Made by a program: the position numbers and the translations under genes. A stretch of DNA of 64,000 nucleotides from Castellaniella sp044508625 (GTDB taxonomy: Bacteria; Pseudomonadota; Gammaproteobacteria; Burkholderiales; Burkholderiaceae_B), in the NCBI GenBank assembly GCA_044508625.1, contig JBIQHJ010000006.1, forward strand, positions 61,582 to 125,581, given 5' to 3'. Each line of letters opens with the position of its first letter. Position 1 is the first letter of the stretch. This document shows, piece by piece, positions 32,194-40,574 of this stretch. Under the pieces are notes generated by a model. That model searched no databases and was not told the DNA's origin. It was given only the letters and a program-made list of their open reading frames with translations.

Positions 32194-32700
32194 TTGCCCC
32201 GCCCCGTCCCCGGCTACGCCTTGCGGCCCGCCGCCGAATCCGACATCCCCGGCATCCTCGCGCTGATGCGCGAAATGGCCGAATTCGAAAAGCTCACCGG
32301 CATCTTCAAGGCCACGGAGGACAGCCTGCGCGCCAGTTTCTTCGGCGCCCGGCCCGCGGCCCACTGCCTGGTCATCGCGCCCGACGAGGACGAGCGCACG
32401 CCGATCGCCTACGTCATGTGGTTCCATAACTATTCCAGCTTCCTGGACAAGCGCGGCCTGTACCTCGAGGACGTGTACATTACGCCTGCGCACCGGGGCC
32501 GCGGGCTGGGCGGCTGGGTCCTCGGGCACCTGGCGCGCATGGCGGTGGACCTGGACTGCGGACGCTTCGAGTGGGTGGTGCTGGACTGGAACCGGAACGC
32601 CATCGATTTCTACGAGCACCATGGGGCCGAGGTCCTGGACGACTGGCGCCTGGTGCGCGTGACCGGCGACGCCCTGCGGCGGCTCGCGCAGATTCCTTGA
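32194..32700 (+). CDS. GNAT N-acetyltransferase
   Basis: This 168-residue protein carries acetyl-CoA motif A VYITPAHRGRGLGGWVLGHL and a C-terminal FEWVVLDWNRNAIDFYEHHGAEVLDDW typical of the thialysine/spermidine (SSAT2-like) branch. It starts with TTG at 32194 supported by AAAGGA six bases upstream; no better ATG is in frame. The substrate is uncertain: a diamine or lysine analogue is the family-based guess. Confidence 0.85.
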   Translation: MPRPVPGYALRPAAESDIPGILALMREMAEFEKLTGIFKATEDSLRASFFGARPAAHCLVIAPDEDERTPIAYVMWFHNYSSFLDKRGLYLEDVYITPAHRGRGLGGWVLGHLARMAVDLDCGRFEWVVLDWNRNAIDFYEHHGAEVLDDWRLVRVTGDALRRLAQIP

Positions 32701-32726
32701 ACCTTCAATCGATTGCGAGGACGCCC

Positions 32727-33287
32727 ATGTCCATTCGGCTCTCCATCATCAGCACACGCACCGGCGACGACGGCACCACCGGCCTGGGCGACGGCACGCG
32801 CCTGCCCAAGGACGCGCCGCGGATCGCCGCCCTGGGCGACGTCGACGAGCTCAACAGCACGATCGGCCTGTGGCGCGCCGAATCCCTGCCGGCCGACATC
32901 GACGCGCTGCTCGGCCAGATCCAGAACGATCTGTTCGACCTGGGCGGCGAGCTGTGCATCCCCGGCCATGCCGCCGTGGCCGAGTCCCACGTGGCGCGCC
33001 TGGACGCGGCCGTGGCCCGCTACAACGAGGGCCTGGGCCGCCTGCGGGAATTCATCCTGCCGGGCGGCTGCCGGGCCGCCGCGCTCGCCCACGTGGCGCG
33101 CGCCGCCGCCCGGCGCGCGGAGCGCTCTGTGGTGGCGCTCGCCCGCGGCGAGGCCGTCAACCCGCCGGTGCGCCAGTACCTCAACCGCCTCTCGGACCTG
33201 TGCTTCGTGCTGGCGCGCACGCTGAACCAGGCCGCGCAGGTCCCCGACGTGCTCTGGACGGGCCCTCAGCGTTCGTCCGAGGAATGA
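32727..33287 (+). CDS. cob(I)yrinic acid a,c-diamide adenosyltransferase, PduO type
   Basis: This 186-residue protein opens with TRTGDDGTTGLGDG (ATP-binding) and carries the signature RRAERSVVAL and YLNRLSDLCFVLAR of the PduO/MMAB family, which makes adenosylcobalamin from ATP and reduced cobalamin. GAGG lies about eight bases before the ATG. The last 22 bp overlap the convergent AhpD-like gene. No B12-dependent enzyme is encoded in the window. Confidence 0.93.
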   Translation: MSIRLSIISTRTGDDGTTGLGDGTRLPKDAPRIAALGDVDELNSTIGLWRAESLPADIDALLGQIQNDLFDLGGELCIPGHAAVAESHVARLDAAVARYNEGLGRLREFILPGGCRAAALAHVARAAARRAERSVVALARGEAVNPPVRQYLNRLSDLCFVLARTLNQAAQVPDVLWTGPQRSSEE

Positions 33288-33793
33288 ACCTGTAAGGCTT
33301 CGAGGAAACGCGACACCATGTTGTAGGTGGCGATGGTGGCGGTCAGCTCGACCAGGTCCCGCGCATCGAAATGCGGCCGCAGGGCATCGAAGACCGCATC
33401 CTCGACCTGCACCGACAGGGTCATCGCATCGGTGTAGGCGAGGACCGCGCGCTCGCGCTCGTCGAACAGCGCCTCGGCCGGAACGCGCTCGCGCAGGGCG
33501 TCGAGCTGCGCCTGGTTCATGCCCTCGCGCAGGGCGATCGGCGCGTGCTGCTCGGCCTCGTAGGGCGCGCGGTTCAGGTGAGCGATGCGCATGATCGCCA
33601 TCTCGCGGATCGCCCCGTCCAGCCGGGTGCGCTGGCGGATCCCGGTCAGGTGCGCGAGCCACCCTTCGGCCACGGGAGCGCTGTGCAGCAGCATCTGGTA
33701 GAGGTGCAGCACGCTGCCGCGCTCGGCGACGATGCGCTCGACCAGCGCCCGCGCCGCGGGCGCGCCCAGGTCCGCGTATTCGATTCTGGCCAT
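33266..33793 (-). CDS. carboxymuconolactone decarboxylase/AhpD-like protein
   Basis: This 175-residue all-helical protein has the CMD core MAIMRIAHLNRAPYEAEQHAPIALREGM. The redox CxxC of AhpD is absent, so peroxidase activity is unlikely and a decarboxylase-like or unknown role remains. It lies 16 bp downstream of the class III aminotransferase on the same strand and is probably co-transcribed. The ATG at 33793 was chosen from the conserved start and position; longer upstream frames overlap the aminotransferase. Confidence 0.85.
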   Translation of the reverse strand: MARIEYADLGAPAARALVERIVAERGSVLHLYQMLLHSAPVAEGWLAHLTGIRQRTRLDGAIREMAIMRIAHLNRAPYEAEQHAPIALREGMNQAQLDALRERVPAEALFDERERAVLAYTDAMTLSVQVEDAVFDALRPHFDARDLVELTATIATYNMVSRFLEALQVHSSDER

Positions 33794-33809
33794 GGGGATT
33801 CTCCGGGGT

Positions 33810-35135
33810 TCAGGCGGGCAGCACGTCGCGCACCGTGCGCGCCAGGCGCTCGACGATCTCGTCGATGTCGGCGGCCGTGCAGATGAAGGGCGGCGCGAGC
33901 AGCACGTGGTCGCCATGCACGCCGTCGATGGTCCCGCCCATGGGATAGATCAGCAGGCCATGGGCCATGGCCTGGCGCTTGAGCAGGGCGTGGGTCTTGC
34001 GCGCGGGATCCAGCACGGTTTTCGTGGCCTTGTCCGCCACGAACTCGATGCCGGTGAACAGGCCGCGGCCGCGCACGTCGCCCACGTTCGGATGGTCCCC
34101 GAAGACCTCGCGCAGCCGGGCGCGGAGCTGCTCGCCGCGGGCGAGCACGTTGGCGAGCAGGCCGTCGCGCTCGATCACGCGCTGCACCGCCAGGGCGGCC
34201 GCGCACGCGGTGGCATGGCCCATGTAGGTATGCCCATGCTGGAAGAACCCGCTGCCCCCGACGATGGTGTCGTAGATCCGGCGGCTCGCCAGCATGGCGC
34301 CGATGGGCTGGTAGCCCGCGCCCAGCCCCTTGGCGACCACCAGGATGTCGGGCGCCACCCCGTCCTCGGCGCAGGCGAACAAGTGTCCGGTGCGGCCCAT
34401 GCCCGCCATCACCTCGTCGAGGATCAACAGCACCCCGTGGCGGTCGCACACCTCGCGGATGCGCCGCAGGTAGGTGCGCACCGGGGGCAGCACGCCCGCC
34501 GTCGCCCCCACCACGGTCTCGGCCACGAAGGCGGCGACCTTGGACGGGCCGATCTCGAGGATCCGGTCCTCGAGCTCTTGCGCCAGGCGCGCCGCGTACT
34601 GTTCCTCGGTCTCGCCGGGGCGCTGGTCGCGGTAGGCGTAGCAGGGCGAGACGTGATGGGCCGGGACCAGCAGGGGCAGGAAGGGCTCGCGCCGCCAGGC
34701 ATTGCCGCCGATCGCCAGCGCCCCCAGCGTGTTGCCGTGATAGCTCTGGCGCCGCGCGATGAACTGGCTGCGGGCGCCCTCGCCGCGCTCGACGAAGTAC
34801 TGGCGCGCGAGCTTGAGGGCGGCCTCCACGGCCTCCGAGCCGCCGGACACGAAATACACGTGGTCGAGGTCGCCGGGCGCGCGCGCGGCGAGGAAATCGG
34901 CCAGGTCCTCGCAGGCCTGCGTGGTGAAGAACGAGGAATGGGCGTACGCCAGCTCGTCGAGCTGCGCCTTGATCGCGGCGATCACGTCGGGATGGCCGTG
35001 CCCCAGGCAGGAAACCGCCGCCCCGCCCGAGGCGTCGATGTATTGCCTGCCGTCCTCGTCGAACAGGGAAATTCCCTGTCCGCGCACGGCGCGTTTCAGC
35101 GTATGCTGGGGATTGCGATGAAAGACATGTGTCAT
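33810..35135 (-). CDS. class III pyridoxal-phosphate aminotransferase
   Basis: This 441-residue enzyme opens with FHRNPQHTLKRAVRGQG, has the PLP aspartate in LLILDEVMAGMGRTG and the Schiff-base lysine in LVVAKGLGAGYQPIGAMLAS. It falls with omega-amino acid:pyruvate/adenosylmethionine-type transaminases; the substrate cannot be fixed. It diverges from an RpiR-type regulator and C45 acyltransferase gene and is followed by an AhpD-like gene, together forming one catabolic locus. Confidence 0.9.
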   Translation of the reverse strand: MTHVFHRNPQHTLKRAVRGQGISLFDEDGRQYIDASGGAAVSCLGHGHPDVIAAIKAQLDELAYAHSSFFTTQACEDLADFLAARAPGDLDHVYFVSGGSEAVEAALKLARQYFVERGEGARSQFIARRQSYHGNTLGALAIGGNAWRREPFLPLLVPAHHVSPCYAYRDQRPGETEEQYAARLAQELEDRILEIGPSKVAAFVAETVVGATAGVLPPVRTYLRRIREVCDRHGVLLILDEVMAGMGRTGHLFACAEDGVAPDILVVAKGLGAGYQPIGAMLASRRIYDTIVGGSGFFQHGHTYMGHATACAAALAVQRVIERDGLLANVLARGEQLRARLREVFGDHPNVGDVRGRGLFTGIEFVADKATKTVLDPARKTHALLKRQAMAHGLLIYPMGGTIDGVHGDHVLLAPPFICTAADIDEIVERLARTVRDVLPA

Positions 35136-35188
35136 GAAAGGCGCCTCGGGCGCCCCCGGCCGATCGTCGCGGTACGCCGTTTATTCAA

Positions 35189-35215
35189 CAAGTGTTTCTT
35201 GTATGATAATACTTG
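35189..35215. promoter_or_regulatory. candidate RpiR operator between aminotransferase and regulator
   Basis: CAAGT at 35189 pairs with ACTTG at 35211, and CAAG-TGTTT-CTTG (35189-35201) is a tighter nested dyad. The stretch is AT-rich in a GC-rich region and includes TATGATAAT, a plausible -10 for the plus-strand regulator. The location between divergent genes suits autoregulation; this is inference. Confidence 0.4.
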
Positions 35216-35261
35216 GAACATATAAATCAATCCCTCCGAGGCCTTTTCCCGTCCGATCGTC

Positions 35262-36128
35262 ATGCAAGCGCCACAGTCCCTGGAAGCCCTGGTCCAGCAC
35301 ATCCAGTCCCGCTACAAGGACCTGAGCCCGCAGTTCCAGGTCGGCGCGCGCTACCTGATCGACCACCCCACCCAGGTGTCGATCCTGTCGATGCGCAAGA
35401 TCGCCGCCCTGGCCGGCGTCCAGCCGGCGACCCTCGTGCGGCTCGCCCAGCACCTCGGCTACGAGGGATGGGAGCCCCTGAAAGCGGTCTTCAACCGGCA
35501 ATTGCGCATGCTGCCGGGCGGCTACGCCGACCGCGCGCAGGCCCTGGTCGCCGACAGTCAGTCAGAGTCCGCGGACTGGGTCCGCTGCACCCAGGCGCAA
35601 TCCGCCAACCTGCTCGCCCTCGGCACGGCCAACGCCCAGGCGATGCCCGACGCGGTCGAGCGCCTGCACCGGGCGCGGCGGCTGCACGTCGCGGGCTTCC
35701 GCTCGTCGCATCCCGCCGCCTTCAGCTTCAAGTACCTCTGCAGCCTGTTCCGGCCCGACGTCTACCTGCTGGACAACACCGCCGGCACGCTGGACCAGGA
35801 CCTGCGCCACCTGGGCCCCGAGGACACCATCGTCATCATCAGCTTCGCGCCGTATTCCCGCGAGGTGCGCCACATCACCGAGGCCGCGCGGCGCCAGGGC
35901 TGCCCCATCATCGCCCTGTGCGACAGCAAGCTCGCGCCCGTGGCGATCGAGGCCGCCTGCGTGCTGACGTTCACCACGCACAGCGGCTCGTTCTTTCCGT
36001 CCACGGTCGCGGCCCAGGGCCTGGTCGAGGTGCTCGCCCAGCAATTGCTGCTGCGCGCCGGCACGCGCGCCGTGCAGGGCCTGGCGCGCGCCGAGGCGCA
36101 CCTGCACGAAAGCGGCGCCTATCTCTAG
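35262..36128 (+). CDS. RpiR/MurR-family transcriptional regulator
   Basis: This 288-residue protein has an N-terminal HTH_6 domain (LSILSMRKIAALAGVQPATLVRLAQHLGYEGWEPLK at about 43-80) and a C-terminal SIS sugar-isomerase domain (RRLHVAGFRSSHPAAFSFKY and DTIVIISFAPYSREVRHITEAARRQGCPIIALCDS). Such regulators usually sense phosphosugars, but members next to amino acid genes sense other ligands. It precedes the C45 gene by 16 bp in an operon and diverges from the aminotransferase. Confidence 0.93.
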   Translation: MQAPQSLEALVQHIQSRYKDLSPQFQVGARYLIDHPTQVSILSMRKIAALAGVQPATLVRLAQHLGYEGWEPLKAVFNRQLRMLPGGYADRAQALVADSQSESADWVRCTQAQSANLLALGTANAQAMPDAVERLHRARRLHVAGFRSSHPAAFSFKYLCSLFRPDVYLLDNTAGTLDQDLRHLGPEDTIVIISFAPYSREVRHITEAARRQGCPIIALCDSKLAPVAIEAACVLTFTTHSGSFFPSTVAAQGLVEVLAQQLLLRAGTRAVQGLARAEAHLHESGAYL

Positions 36129-36144
36129 TATCGGGAGGACCGCC

Positions 36145-37146
36145 ATGCTCGCATGGCTCCACGCAGAAGGATCCCACTACGGCATCGGCCTGGCGCTGGG
36201 GCGCTGGGGCGCGAGGGCCTGCCACGAGCACCTGCTGGGCTCGCCCGCGTGGGCGGGGATCCAGCGATGGCGGGGCAGCCCCCGCGCGGCCGCCTTGCGG
36301 GCCAACCTGGATCTGTTCTTTCCCTGGGTCGGCGAGGAGCTCTCGGGCCTGGCCGCGGGGCTGGAGCTGCCGCCCGAGGAGGTCTTTCTGTGGAACTGCC
36401 GCGGCGATCTCTGGGCGCTCGCGCCCGACGGTTGCACGACGGTGCTGGCCCCCACGCGGCTCTCGCACAACGAGGACGGGGATCCGGGCTTCGCCGGCCG
36501 CTGCGGCCTGGCGGAGCTGCGCCCCTCCACGGGCCCGGCCTTCGTGTCCTTCGTCTATCCTGGGTCCATCCCCGGGCACACCTTCGCCGTCAGCGATACG
36601 GGACTGGCGATGACGGTCAACAACATCCGGACGCGCCAGGCGGCGGAGGGCGTCCCGCGCATGGCGCTGACGCGCGCCATCCTGGCCGTGCGCGACCCGG
36701 CGGAGGCCGTGGCGCTGCTGCGCGCCCATCCGCGCGCGGGGGCCTTTCACCTGGGCCTCGGCATGGCGGGCGCGGACGCCACGCACAGCGTCGAATTCTC
36801 GGCGGCCGGGGTCTCGGCCGAGCGCGTGGAAACCGGCAGGCGCGTCCATGCCAACCACGCGATCCATGCCTCGCAGGCCGGCCTGCCCCAGCTCGTCACC
36901 GCCTCGTCGCGGCGGCGACAGGCCCGAGGCGAGGCCCTGCTGGCCGAGGGCGCGAGCGCCCTGGACATCCTGGCCGACCAGGGCGACGCGGCCGAGCCCA
37001 TCTACCGGGATTCGGCCGCGGACACGGACGAGGAAAACACCATGGCCACCGTGGACATCGACCTCGGTGGCCCGTTGGCGTCATGGACGGTCTACGGCCC
37101 GCCGGGGCGGGCCCAATACCGCTACGAGGGGATCCGTCGCCTGTGA
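36145..37146 (+). CDS. C45-family autoproteolytic acyltransferase/hydrolase
   Basis: This 333-residue Ntn-hydrolase resembles acyl-CoA:6-aminopenicillanate acyltransferase. The self-cleaving nucleophile would be Cys97 in LAPDGCTTVLAP, with conserved SFVYPGSIPGHTFAVSDTGLAMTVNNI (36543-36623) and HANHAIH. Bacterial relatives hydrolyse or transfer acyl groups on amines and amides; the substrate here is unknown. No signal peptide is seen. It shares an operon with the RpiR regulator, and its stop abuts the convergent cytochrome gene. Confidence 0.87.
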   Translation: MLAWLHAEGSHYGIGLALGRWGARACHEHLLGSPAWAGIQRWRGSPRAAALRANLDLFFPWVGEELSGLAAGLELPPEEVFLWNCRGDLWALAPDGCTTVLAPTRLSHNEDGDPGFAGRCGLAELRPSTGPAFVSFVYPGSIPGHTFAVSDTGLAMTVNNIRTRQAAEGVPRMALTRAILAVRDPAEAVALLRAHPRAGAFHLGLGMAGADATHSVEFSAAGVSAERVETGRRVHANHAIHASQAGLPQLVTASSRRRQARGEALLAEGASALDILADQGDAAEPIYRDSAADTDEENTMATVDIDLGGPLASWTVYGPPGRAQYRYEGIRRL

Positions 37147-37467
37147 TCAGCGCACGCGGCTGACCATGTACTCGACGGCCGCGCGCAGGGTGGCGTCGTC
37201 GGCCTTGGTGCCGCCGCGCGCGGGCATCCCGCCCTTGCCCTTGATGGCCACGCTCATCATTTCGTCCATGCCGCGGGCGATGATGGGCTCCCAGGCCTTT
37301 TTGTTGCCGAGCTTGGGGGCATTGGCCGCGCCGGTGCTGTGGCAGGCGACACACGCGGACTTGTAGAGCTTTTCGCCCGAGGGGTTGAGGGCACCCTTGT
37401 CGTTCGCCATCGAGGCGAAGGGCAGCATGGCCAGCGCGAGAGCGGCGACGCCGAGGGTCTTGAACAT
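37147..37467 (-). CDS. c5-type monohaem cytochrome c
   Basis: This 106-residue protein has a signal peptide (cut near ASMA-NDK), haem site CVACH and a C-terminal axial Met in GGMPARGG, as in class I cytochrome c5/c-555. GGAGACC precedes the ATG at 37467. It lies 64 bp downstream of nirK on the same strand, so it is a likely periplasmic electron donor to nitrite reductase and possibly to the CuA site of NorS. Confidence 0.9.
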   Translation of the reverse strand: MFKTLGVAALALAMLPFASMANDKGALNPSGEKLYKSACVACHSTGAANAPKLGNKKAWEPIIARGMDEMMSVAIKGKGGMPARGGTKADDATLRAAVEYMVSRVR

Positions 37468-37531
37468 GACGGTCTCCTGTGGGGGGCATGGCACCGCGCC
37501 ATGCCCGATTGGTTTATGAGAGCTTGCGACG

Positions 37532-38620
37532 TTACTTGGCGGGGATCGGTCCGGGCGCGGCGACTTGCTTCATCAGGTCGTCGTTCCACTTGCCTTCCAC
37601 CTTGACGTGTCCGGCGGCGCCCAGCTCGAACGCCTCGATCAGGTTGTGGTTCACGTAGGCATAGATGCCGGGCTGCTTGAAGGTGTAGAACGCGGCGCCC
37701 GCCGATCCGCCCCGGATGAACCAGGTTTCGAGGTTCTTTTCAGGCGCGTTGGCGAACTTGCCGGTCTCCCAGACCCAGTCGCCGTGGCCGCCGATCAGGT
37801 GCGGACGCGTGTCGCGGTTGGCGGACGAGTGGATGAACAGCACGCTCTCGCCGACCTTGGCCGTCATCGCGCCGTCGCCGGTGAGGGAGCCGACCTTGCC
37901 GTTGAACACCACGTGCGAGGGAATCAGGCCGCGCATGACCTCGACGGTGTCGCCGTAGCTGTCGAGGGCGGTCTCGTATTCCTTGTAGTTGCCGTTCTCG
38001 TCCTTGGGGATGTAGAGGTCGAACTCGCCGATGGTGTAGACCTTGTCGTAGTGCAGCGGCTTGCCGTCGGCATCCTTGAGGCCGTCGCGGGGCAGCACCA
38101 TCAGGGTGCCGCTCATGCCGGACACCACGTGCCAGGGAACCATGCCCTCGGGCGCGCAGTGGTAGATGAAGGTGCCCGAGCGGTCGGCCTTGAAGCGCAG
38201 CACGACCTGCTCGCCCGGCTTGACGTGGGTCAGGCCGCCGCCGCCCAGCGCGCCCGTGGCCGCGTGGAAGTCGATGTTGTGCTCGAGGGCGTTGGTGGCC
38301 GGGTTGACGAGCGTCAGCTCGACGTAGTCACCCTCGTGGACGACCATGGTGGGGCCGGGCATGGAGCCGTTGAAGGTCATCGCCTGCAGGGTCGTGCCGT
38401 TTTCCTCGTCGATGACGATCTTCTTTTCCTCGATCACCATCCGGAACTGGACAACCTTGGGGGCCGCCTTGGTGGCCTGTTCGTGCGCATGCACGAGCGG
38501 CGGGGCGACGAGCTCGACCTTGACGTGCTCGAGCTTGTCGACCGGGTCGGCGAGGGCGGCGCCGCCCGCTAGGACGGAGGCCAGGGCCGTGGCGGCAATG
38601 CACAGACGAAAAACCTTCAT
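37532..38620 (-). CDS. nirK: copper-containing nitrite reductase
   Basis: This 362-residue periplasmic enzyme reduces nitrite to NO. A signal peptide (cut near GAALA-DPV) is followed by two cupredoxin domains. Type 1 and type 2 copper ligands are all visible: EHNIDFH, YHCAPEGMVPWHVVSGM and VNHNLIEA, and the catalytic His in PHLIGGHGDW. GGAG precedes the ATG at 38620. It is followed by a cytochrome c and preceded by nirV; its own FNR-type box lies 73 bp upstream. NO produced would feed the norSY enzyme encoded elsewhere in the window. Confidence 0.97.
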   Translation of the reverse strand: MKVFRLCIAATALASVLAGGAALADPVDKLEHVKVELVAPPLVHAHEQATKAAPKVVQFRMVIEEKKIVIDEENGTTLQAMTFNGSMPGPTMVVHEGDYVELTLVNPATNALEHNIDFHAATGALGGGGLTHVKPGEQVVLRFKADRSGTFIYHCAPEGMVPWHVVSGMSGTLMVLPRDGLKDADGKPLHYDKVYTIGEFDLYIPKDENGNYKEYETALDSYGDTVEVMRGLIPSHVVFNGKVGSLTGDGAMTAKVGESVLFIHSSANRDTRPHLIGGHGDWVWETGKFANAPEKNLETWFIRGGSAGAAFYTFKQPGIYAYVNHNLIEAFELGAAGHVKVEGKWNDDLMKQVAAPGPIPAK

Positions 38621-38692
38621 ATTCAGCTCCCTGATGAGTTGTGTCGCGTTCGTTCGACATTGCCATCTTGGCATGGTCAGGGTTAACGCCAG

Positions 38693-38706
38693 TTGCACTA
38701 GATCAA
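38693..38706 (-). promoter_or_regulatory. FNR/DNR-type box upstream of nirK
   Basis: The box reads TTGCACTAGATCAA on the plus strand (TTGATCTAGTGCAA on the minus), nine of ten matches to TTGAYNNNNRTCAA. A minus-strand hexamer CAAGAT at 38665-38670 would place the box at -41.5, the class II activator position. The spacer CTAG is the same as in the box upstream of nirV. Confidence 0.65.
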
Positions 38707-38761
38707 ACGAATGACCGGGCCGGCGCTGGAAAGCGCGCCCGATTGATCTGGCGCAAGCAAT

Positions 38762-39655
38762 TCAGCCTTCAAGCACCAGCCGGAAGCCGAGGTTGCTGGG
38801 CGGCAGGCCGATGGAGCAGGCGCCGTTGCGCGGATCGCGGATGAAATCCGGCATGGCGGCCACGTGCGCGCCGGCCAGGATGCGCACGCCGCAGTTCTCG
38901 CGCGGCGGCAACGGCAGGGCGCCGACCGTGTGGCTGGCGAAACAGGTGTTGGTCCATTCCCACACATTGCCGGCGACGTCCACCAGCCCCAGCGCGTTGG
39001 CGCCGAAATGGCCGAAGGGCTGGGCCGGCTTGATGCGGCCGCGGCCGCGGCCGGCCTCGCGCTCGTATTCGGCGAGCCAGCGCACCGACGGATCGCCGGG
39101 ATCGGACGGCAGGGGGCCCTCCATGCGATAGCGGTCGGCGGCGGCGCGCACCCATTCCGCATAGTCGGGCAGCCGCCAGGTCCGGCCCGTGCGGGCCGAC
39201 ATCCAAGCGGCGTAGGCGGTGGCGTCGAGCCAGCTCACGCCCACGGCGGGCAAATGGGGGGCCGCGAGATCCCGGAAGCCCTTGTCCAGGCGCTTGCAGG
39301 CGCCGGCCTGCACGCATTGGGCGTACTCGGCCTGGCTGACCTGGCGGCTCATGATGGACCGCCCGGGCGCGGCCACCGCCTCGATCACCGGGGGATCGAC
39401 CGGCATGCCGCGGTCGAGGAATTCGCCCGGCACCTGCAGGGGGAACGCGCCGGGGGGAATGGGGATCATGCGCAGCTCGGCCTGGCCGGCGCCAGCGGGG
39501 GCGCCGGCTGACGCGGCGGAGCCCGCCTGCCTGGAATCCGCGGCGGTCGCCGCCACGGGCACCATCTGTGATATCGCCACGGCGGCCAGGCCGGCCGCGG
39601 CGCAGCCTGCCAGGAATCCTCGCGCGCGCTTCAGGGGTTTCATAGAGCGATCCAT
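38762..39655 (-). CDS. nirV: NirV, formylglycine-generating-enzyme-like protein
   Basis: This 297-residue protein has an N-terminal signal or anchor (about residues 12-35) and an FGE-sulfatase (SUMF1) domain: MIPIPPGAF, QVSQAEYAQCV, VSWLDATAYAAWMSARTG, RLPDYAEWVRAA, GNVWEWTNTCF and C-terminal LGFRLVLEG. Genes of this type next to nirK are called nirV in denitrifiers; their role in NirK maturation or elsewhere is unproven. The ATG at 39655 has GGAG ten bases upstream; a second ATG at 39643 is possible. It is transcribed toward nirK. Confidence 0.87.
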   Translation of the reverse strand: MDRSMKPLKRARGFLAGCAAAGLAAVAISQMVPVAATAADSRQAGSAASAGAPAGAGQAELRMIPIPPGAFPLQVPGEFLDRGMPVDPPVIEAVAAPGRSIMSRQVSQAEYAQCVQAGACKRLDKGFRDLAAPHLPAVGVSWLDATAYAAWMSARTGRTWRLPDYAEWVRAAADRYRMEGPLPSDPGDPSVRWLAEYEREAGRGRGRIKPAQPFGHFGANALGLVDVAGNVWEWTNTCFASHTVGALPLPPRENCGVRILAGAHVAAMPDFIRDPRNGACSIGLPPSNLGFRLVLEG

Positions 39656-39697
39656 CGTCGTATCGCTCCATTGGACGCGCTTTCGCGCGCGGACGCC

Positions 39698-39711
39698 TTG
39701 TGCTAGCGCAA
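39698..39711 (-). promoter_or_regulatory. FNR/DNR-like box upstream of nirV
   Basis: TTGTGCTAGCGCAA is a near-perfect dyad with the outer TTG/CAA of the FNR consensus but altered inner bases, and a CTAG centre as at nirK. A minus-strand TCCAAT at 39670-39675 would be the -10 with the box at -41.5. The inner mismatches make it weaker than the other two boxes. Confidence 0.5.
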
Positions 39712-39755
39712 ACGCGCCGCCGATCGGCCCCGCGTCCGGCGGGTGCCCCTGCGGA

Positions 39756-40574
39756 CTAGCGCCCCCGCCACCGCGGGGGCCGTTTCTCGATGAAGGCGTC
39801 GATGCCCTCGCCCACGTCCTCGGCCATCATGTTGCCGGCCATGATCCCGGCGGCATAATCGTAGGCCTGGGCGAGGTCCATGCCGAGCTGGCGCTGCACC
39901 ATGGATTTGCCGATGCGCACCGCCAGCGGGCTCTTGGACTTGATCGCGTCGACCAGGCCGCCGACGGCGGCATCCAGCTCGGCGTCGGGCACGACGTGGT
40001 TCACCAGCCCGTAGGCCAGGGCCTGCTCGGCGCTGACGAAACGCCCCGTCACCAGCATCTCGAAGGCGTTCTTCAGCGGGACGTTCCGCGTCAGTGCGAC
40101 GGCCGGTGTCGAGCAGAACAATCCGACGTTGATGCCGGACACCGCGAAGCGCGCCCCGGCCGAGGCCACGGCCAGGTCGCAGCTCGCCACGAGCTGGCAG
40201 CCGGCCGCGGTGGCGGTGCCGTGGACCCGGGCGATGACCGGCACCGGGCAGCGCACGATGGATTGCATCAGGCCCCCGCAGCGGGTGAACAGCGACAGAT
40301 AGTAATCGCGGTCGCCGGCGTGGCCGCGCATCTGCTTGAGATCGTGCCCCGCGCAAAACGCGCGGCCGCGCGCCGCGATCACCACGGCCCGCAGGTCCTC
40401 GTCGCCCGCGCACTCATCGAACGCGGCCTGCAGGGCCGCCAGCACCTCGTCCGACAGCGCATTGAACTGCTCGGGCCGGTTCAGCGTGAGGGTCAGCACC
40501 CCCGCGCCGCGATCCACCAGCACGGGATCCCGCCTATCGTCCCGCGCCGTCCCCTCCTCGATTGCTCGATCCAT
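39756..40574 (-). CDS. enoyl-CoA hydratase/isomerase family protein
   Basis: This 272-residue crotonase-fold protein has the CoA-binding and oxyanion segments RGRAFCAGHDLKQM and HGTATAAGCQLVASCDLAVAS. At the usual catalytic Glu positions it reads GTATAAGC and CSTPAVA, without the two acidic residues of true hydratases, so it may be an isomerase, hydrolase or hydratase-like enzyme (ECHDC3 type). It ends before nirV and is probably independent of denitrification. Confidence 0.85.
   Translation of the reverse strand: MDRAIEEGTARDDRRDPVLVDRGAGVLTLTLNRPEQFNALSDEVLAALQAAFDECAGDEDLRAVVIAARGRAFCAGHDLKQMRGHAGDRDYYLSLFTRCGGLMQSIVRCPVPVIARVHGTATAAGCQLVASCDLAVASAGARFAVSGINVGLFCSTPAVALTRNVPLKNAFEMLVTGRFVSAEQALAYGLVNHVVPDAELDAAVGGLVDAIKSKSPLAVRIGKSMVQRQLGMDLAQAYDYAAGIMAGNMMAEDVGEGIDAFIEKRPPRWRGR

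Noticed and set aside
39756..40574. Assigning the crotonase-fold gene to the P450 pathway
   Set aside because: It is GC-rich like the core genome, on the opposite strand, and outside the compositional boundary.
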